64,000 bases of DNA, taken from NCBI GenBank assembly GCA_932294295.1, contig OW028585.1, forward strand, positions 27,849,902 through 27,913,901, in the 5' to 3' direction. Every line of letters starts with the position of its first letter. Positions within the stretch are counted from its first letter, which is position 1. The notes below the pieces were generated by a model. That model ran no database searches. It worked only from the letters and a program-made list of their open reading frames with translations, and was not told the origin of the DNA. The position numbers and the translations under genes were made by a program. The DNA is from Alitta virens (Eukaryota; Annelida; Polychaeta; Phyllodocida; Nereididae). Below, piece by piece: positions 58,947-64,000 of the stretch.

Positions 58947-61110
58947 TCTCAAGGATCCAGACTATTTATCTTTGACATATAAGCTTTAGTGTCTGTTGGA
59001 CTTTGTCAACTGTTTGGGTCTTATGTAAATTATTGTGTATAATGGAATTGTATTTTGGTTTCCCATGTGTTTTGGTTGTACATACAATCAGCAAAATATC
59101 TTCATGGGATTAACACTTAGGCTGAAACCCAATTTCTTTATTAGGACACAATGATCCAGAGTTTGGGTAAAAATTTGGAAGTACACATTTGATTGTTTAT
59201 GATTATGAGATGACTGTCACATTGAAATACAATTTAATGCAGAGCTGACAAATAATTTGTGTTTGCATTCCATAGCTACCACTTCCATTCTTTAGGAGTA
59301 GTTTCAGTTTTCAACTTTAGAGTCCATTATAATGATAGATTTGAGTATGAGGTGTACCACCTAGTTCATGTACTGCAAAATCTTATCATGAAGAAATTTG
59401 AAACTATTAAGCAAGATAAAAAAGGTGTTTTATTAACAGTGATAAGATAAGTCTCCATTCTGGGAAAGTTGTGTATAAGATTTAATGATCAATATTCAAG
59501 AGGTTGGTGGTGATGCAGCCTTTTTTTAAGATTAACATATACAGTCAAACCTATGAGGACTGGTTAGCTGCTATAAACAGCCACAACATTTCAATTCCAC
59601 TGGACTGAAGATTCATTGTTTAACCTATTTAATGGCCCTATTTTTTTACCAGCCAAAATGACCAAATCACTTTAAACACAAGTTTAGCTGAAGCATTAAT
59701 AATGTCACTTGTATGGAAAGTCCACACTGTGTGTAAAAATGATGTCTTGCTTATTTCTCTATTATCACTTAATATATTTATAAAATGAATAAATATGATT
59801 TATTAACAAATTCACTTATTAAATATGACCTTGCTGGTGTGGCTACTTAGGATATATTCCAATGATTTCATCAAAGTCATGCATAGTAACGTAATAATTC
59901 TATATTGGCCTTCCACAAGTCACAACGACAAAAAGCAAGTCAAAATCTCTCATTGAAAATTAGAGGATGGGTAAAGTGACAGATGACTTCAAGTTATGAT
60001 GCAAAGGTCCTCTTTGGCACAGAAGTTCCTAGGGGCCATGCAAAACGTTTATTAAAAGACACACGTGAGATCACTAATTCTAAGATGGCTGCCAGCGGCT
60101 AGATTGGATTGCAGTGCCAAATCATAATATTTGAATTATTAATCACAGCAACAATTGTGACACCACTTTTTCAGTTAATTTCTGAGTCCATTTCTGAACT
60201 TAAAAATGTAATGTAGATAAGGTAAATGGTATTTTAGAGCAAATTTACATGAAAAATATACTTTTTCCATTTCCATAATTCATCCATGAATAATTGGATA
60301 CTCAAATCCATTGTTGTGGTAGTGTCAATATTTATGGATGCTAAAATTGTATTAATTTTGAACATAAGGGGGAACTGAAGTTGATATTTCATTCAAGAAT
60401 ATGCTATTATGGGTTCCTGTAACCGTTGCATATTGTTCATAGGTCAATTTGATCAAAGTAACAAACAAACATTTGAGTAGCTCTGCATCTATTGAGAAAT
60501 AATCCTGATCAGACCTTCTGGTTTCCATCAAAATATACAGAAAGTATACAGAACCTTAAGGACTGATGAGTGTCTGATTCTGCATGCAGATTGTGTGATA
60601 TTAATGTTGGCACCGGTGTTGGTACTACTAGTCAGGACATAATTAATCTGATGGCTAAATGTTGTATAGAATAAAGGTTGTATAAATGTGACATATCAAC
60701 AGCAAGTGCTAAACTGCTTGAGACAAATGATTAATGTACATGTTTAGTTCAGTCCGACCCAATTCTACAAGAAAGTAGTAGTTACCGCTGGATACAATTA
60801 TCGAACCATTGCTCTGATGTTTTATTCATATTGATTGACTTCACAGCTCTTTATAATGATAGACTGGTAGTACTAGGGTTCTAAGACCTCAAATGCAATA
60901 TGATATTGTGCATTTAAAGCCAGACATCTAACTAGTTAAAGTATTAAACTTCTCTAATTTCTAACAATGACTTGAGCAATATCATATCTGAGATGAAAGA
61001 CAACCATAAACGGATATTTCAATTCTCCATAAAGCAGCAAAGAAATTTTGCTATGAAACTTCATTCAGTAGACTTTCACAGGACAATGTGTGTAGTGGTT
61101 ACAATTTTGA

Positions 61111-61904
61111 GTGAAAATTACGATTGTAAGGTGGGGGGGGGGGGCACTGTAAACAACAAGAGCATGACTGTCTTGGAAGTGTCCTGCTGGTCTTGTATAT
61201 TTTGATATACAAATAAACTTCTGAGTTCTAATAATCAGTCATTCATTGTGAAATCTACACTGTCAAATTTGTTGCTCACTCATAACTTTGATTTGGGGGG
61301 CTAGCCATTCTTGCTCAGCATTTTGAAAATGCCACAAGAAATTATTATCTTAGATAGACACATTAAGATGTTTAATTTAAATTGTGAAATAAAATTGAAG
61401 GAGAGATCAGGACTCAGCAAATAACTGGGCGCAGTGACTCAATGGGTATTTTATTTAAAAACAGGTCTTAAAAAGCACAGGATGTTATAATCAAGTTTTT
61501 AGCCGCTAAAAGTAAAAAATTTCTGAATTTGTATAGTTCATTGGGGGTTTGGGTGCGGCAGCCTTGAAGAAAGAAAAATATAAATTAAATAAACGTTTTT
61601 TGGGGGCACTCCAGGTCTATTTTATAATACAGACAAGGGCAATTTTGCACAATATAAACCAAATCAATAGGCTATTTCTGTATTGTGTCTAAAGTATCTT
61701 CAACTGCACAAATTTTTCCCAAATCCCCAACTTTTTGATGAGGGGGGGGGGTGGCTGCAGCTCCCCTGAATCCTACATCTATGTCCCTCACTGGGATTGT
61801 TGCTCTCCCGAATTTAGTCAGACCCTCCTCCTACTAGCATGAATAATTATTCAAAACATTGAGAGTGGTATACATTAACAAGATCAACAGCCTATTTCAC
61901 GAAA
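61111..61904. other. Spacer after A3
   Basis: Single-copy sequence with poly-G runs at about 61131-61143 and 61742-61751. No gene is supported. Confidence 0.5.
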
Positions 61905-62055
61905 TTAGTTAAATGAATGACAAATTCTCTTGTTATATAGAGCACCACCCAATTTACAGTAATTAGTGATATAATCATTAGTGTAATATATTACTTACAA
62001 TATTTCATAACTTGGTAAAATATGACAGTATTACCAAGATTTTATCGTATGACCT
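61905..62055. repeat. Trace of a fourth A-block 5' edge
   Basis: GATATAATCATTAGTGTAA, TTGGTAAAATATGACAG and TTACCAAGATTTTAT match 13620-13700 in A1 (AATCATTAATGTAAAATTA, GGTAAAGTATGGCAG, TTACCAAGATTTTAT). Only about 150 bp are recognisable. Confidence 0.5.
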
Positions 62056-62068
62056 TCTGATGGTCATA

Positions 62069-62147
62069 ATGTCAGAAAGTAAGCCAAAATCGATATTTAT
62101 TGACACTTTTCTTGAAGAGTTTTTAGAAACACTTGTGGGAAAGTTTT
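62069..62147 (+). pseudogene. Possible relic or paralogous first exon
   Basis: The frame opens MSESKPKSIFIDTFLEEF and continues to GKF, followed by GTAAGTGAAA, a consensus donor. The start resembles MAENKPKPL of the BTB genes and MAETKSKSL at 15507, and the segment lies just after an A-block trace. It could be exon 1 of a diverged paralogue; no second exon is visible. Confidence 0.25.
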
Positions 62148-62159
62148 GTAAGTGAAAGG

Positions 62160-64000
62160 CATGCCAAGCTGTTTTAACTACCATTTACAATTTCTAAAAA
62201 CAAGTGCCATTGGTCTTCAGGGTAGACTTCTGTATTATAATAAGACCCAATGGTTATGTGGTATATTTTTATATTCCCAACGAGTGGACAAATCGGCCAG
62301 GATTCACGATAAACGTTGTGATTTTCAAATAATTTTTGATTCCGTCTGTTGTTTTGGTGCGGCGGCGCTAGCTCAAACGGCGAAGTGCTTAGCTGCAAAT
62401 AGTGATCTCTTGTAACTTGCTTGTCAAACATCAAAGTGTGTGGTATACATTTCCCATACTTGTATACCACATAGGCTGTACCACATGGCTTTTCCATGTG
62501 GTATACATGTTATTGTGGGATATATATAAAATATTGCATTGCTTTATTTTATATATACAGAGGTCTACCATGAAGACTGTTTGCAAAACCGAAACCAACT
62601 GTAAAAGCCACACTACATTCCATCTTCAGAACAGAAACTCTAAAAAGTGTACCCCTCTTTAAAATGGCCACCTGTCATCAACAGCCAAATTGACCAATTC
62701 CATTAGGTGACAACTTAACACAGGTTTCATGTTGTAAAATTTCCTCCTCTTGGATCCTATCAAGAGGCATCAGACAAAGTCCTCTGAATGGTAAAGACAC
62801 ATTCAGTATCCAGGATGACAAGCTAAAGTCAGTGAGACTCTGTCACGCAACTTTCACTGAGTTTTCCTCTCAGGCATAAGGTATAGCATCCAGTAAAATG
62901 CACAAGTACAAAATGGTAAGAACAAGATGGCTTGCTTCCTCAGCTCCAGTTGGTAGTAAAGGAGAAACTGATATTTTTATTGTTGCATCAAATTAAGTAA
63001 TTAAAATGCATTCTCTGAAGCTTCCTCCTAGATTATCTGGGAGGGAGCAATCAACCAATGGTTATGCAACAAAGCTGCTGCAACTGAGCATTCTCCCCAT
63101 GCTTACTGGAGCATGCAGGGTATTGTGTGGGGAGTTATCTCCCCCAATGTGTTAGGGTTGCCAGAATGACACCCTTAAAGTGGCAGGGATTAAGCCTGCA
63201 GAGACAATAGGGGCCTCTGTACCATTACATTGTTCTGTACCTATTTATAGCTCAATCTGACACTGGGAGACAATGGTAGAGTCACCAGTTGGCAGGTAGC
63301 TTGGCGGGGGTATAGCTTGAGTGCAATTAAGGTGGCTGCTGTGCCCAAGAACAAAGGCCAGCCAGACTCAATACTGAGGCTGCCTTAATGGTGATTCATG
63401 TTTGGCTAGTGGAATTTTAATACAGAACTATGTAATGCAGTGTAAGATTGATAGCATCCTACCTGGAATCACAGTAATGGGCCTCCCTCCTACCAGTGCA
63501 ATATAAAGAACATGTAAAGCATAATTTGTACATGCATTGAGTGGCATGCATGAGTGATCATACTCACTGTCATGCCTGAGTGAATGCTTGGTCCTATTGC
63601 ATCCTATACAATTGGATGGGCAGACCAGATATATAATCTTCTACTTAGGAGAGGCTAGTAATAAAGGGCAGTGCACTTTACATCATGACTGAAGCTCCTT
63701 AATAAGGTGTACAGAAAGTCCATAAGATCAAGTGTGAAAATGACATTCAATGTATTTCTGTATAATTAAACAATCGTCTTGATTTCATTATTGATGAAAG
63801 ATTTCAAATTTACAAGCAAAGTTTGTTTGGAAAGGCATAATGATATTGGCTAAATTAATTCATTCATTCATTTGAGATGTTGTTGCTCAAGATACATATA
63901 TACTGCAACAAGCTATAGTTTTATTATTATGACATTTAGTTGCACCCCTGGCTCTCCATCTCAGCTCCCTTGGAGTATTCAACAGTTACACCCAGTTGAC
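62160..64000. other. Right flank, no gene recognised
   Basis: Mixed-composition single-copy DNA. Open frames of 60-107 codons near 62152-62662 overlap on both strands and lack domains. Near 62350 a short CpG-containing patch (GGTGCGGCGGCGCTAGC) occurs. No splice-bounded exon could be supported. Confidence 0.45.
62439..62503. other. Two adjacent perfect hairpins
   Basis: TGTGGTATACA (62439-62449) pairs with TGTATACCACA (62461-62471) over an 11-base loop. TACCACATGG (62479-62488) pairs with CCATGTGGTA (62494-62503) over a 5-base loop. The arms share TGTGGTA, so alternative pairings exist. Confidence 0.6.

Larger units (their letters stand above)
57549..61110. repeat. Duplication block A, copy 3 (5' part only)
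   Basis: The block matches A2 from its first base to the SINE and pyrimidine tract, then A1 through 16500-16610, including the 1.4 kb missing from A2. Similarity stops near 61105, well before the BTB gene would begin. It has no LINE insertions. Apart from listed items it is non-coding. Confidence 0.8.

Noticed and set aside
62174..62497. 107-residue minus-strand frame and overlapping 87-residue plus-strand frame
   Set aside because: They overlap on opposite strands, span the hairpin cluster, and show no domain or splice context.

Overview
The window is animal nuclear DNA. It is AT-rich, its genes have GT-AG introns, and it carries non-LTR retrotransposons, a tRNA-derived SINE family, MITE-like hairpins, microsatellites and segmental duplications. 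The host genes recognised are two BTB-BACK proteins resembling the BTBD1/2/3/6 group. A LINE with an esterase-like ORF1 (CR1/L2 type) and a pogo/Tigger-like MITE would suit a marine invertebrate (ambulacrarian, cephalochordate or lophotrochozoan). The species cannot be named from the sequence, and nothing looks bacterial or viral.

Layout. Two blocks, called A and B here, recur. B1 (2350-9045) and B2 (22918-29735) are direct copies without a full gene. B2 keeps a short minus-strand coding exon with a perfect splice donor; in B1 the same exon is broken. A1 (about 13560-22175) and A2 (about 41889-55640) each hold one intact two-exon BTB-BACK gene (19109-21371 and 52569-54856, 393 aa each). A3 (57549-61110) is a third copy of the 5' part of A without the gene. 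A BTB C-terminal fragment lies at 55641-55935, and a trace of a fourth A copy at 61905-62147. The order B1-A1-B2-palindrome-A2-fragment-A3 fits repeated duplication of a B+A unit followed by insertions and deletions.

Between B2 and A2 lies a near-perfect 10.3 kb inverted repeat (30581-40919). Its arms are 4837 and 5377 bp around a 125-bp spacer. Each arm is made of nested tandem repeats: a C-rich (left) or G-rich (right) minisatellite outermost, an ORF region, 532-bp repeats (two copies left, three right), diverged relatives, then 355-bp repeats near the centre. This is the most unusual object in the window. It could be a very large foldback element, a recent inverted duplication kept uniform by gene conversion, or an assembly artefact.

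A2 also took a LINE with intact reading frames (46625-50958; ORF1 with coiled coil, degenerate SGNH-esterase-like domain and zinc knuckles; ORF2 with endonuclease and reverse transcriptase) and a 5'-truncated LINE of another family (42905-44462). B2 took a 3' scrap of that second family (24155-24258). All three are missing from the sister copies, so they landed after the duplications.

The remaining sequence is AT-rich intergenic or intronic DNA. One GC-richer minus-strand exon (11274-11528) may start a type II membrane protein. Short open frames in microsatellites and pyrimidine tracts are not annotated as genes. All duplication boundaries were found by reading and are accurate to tens of bases at best, except for the palindrome.
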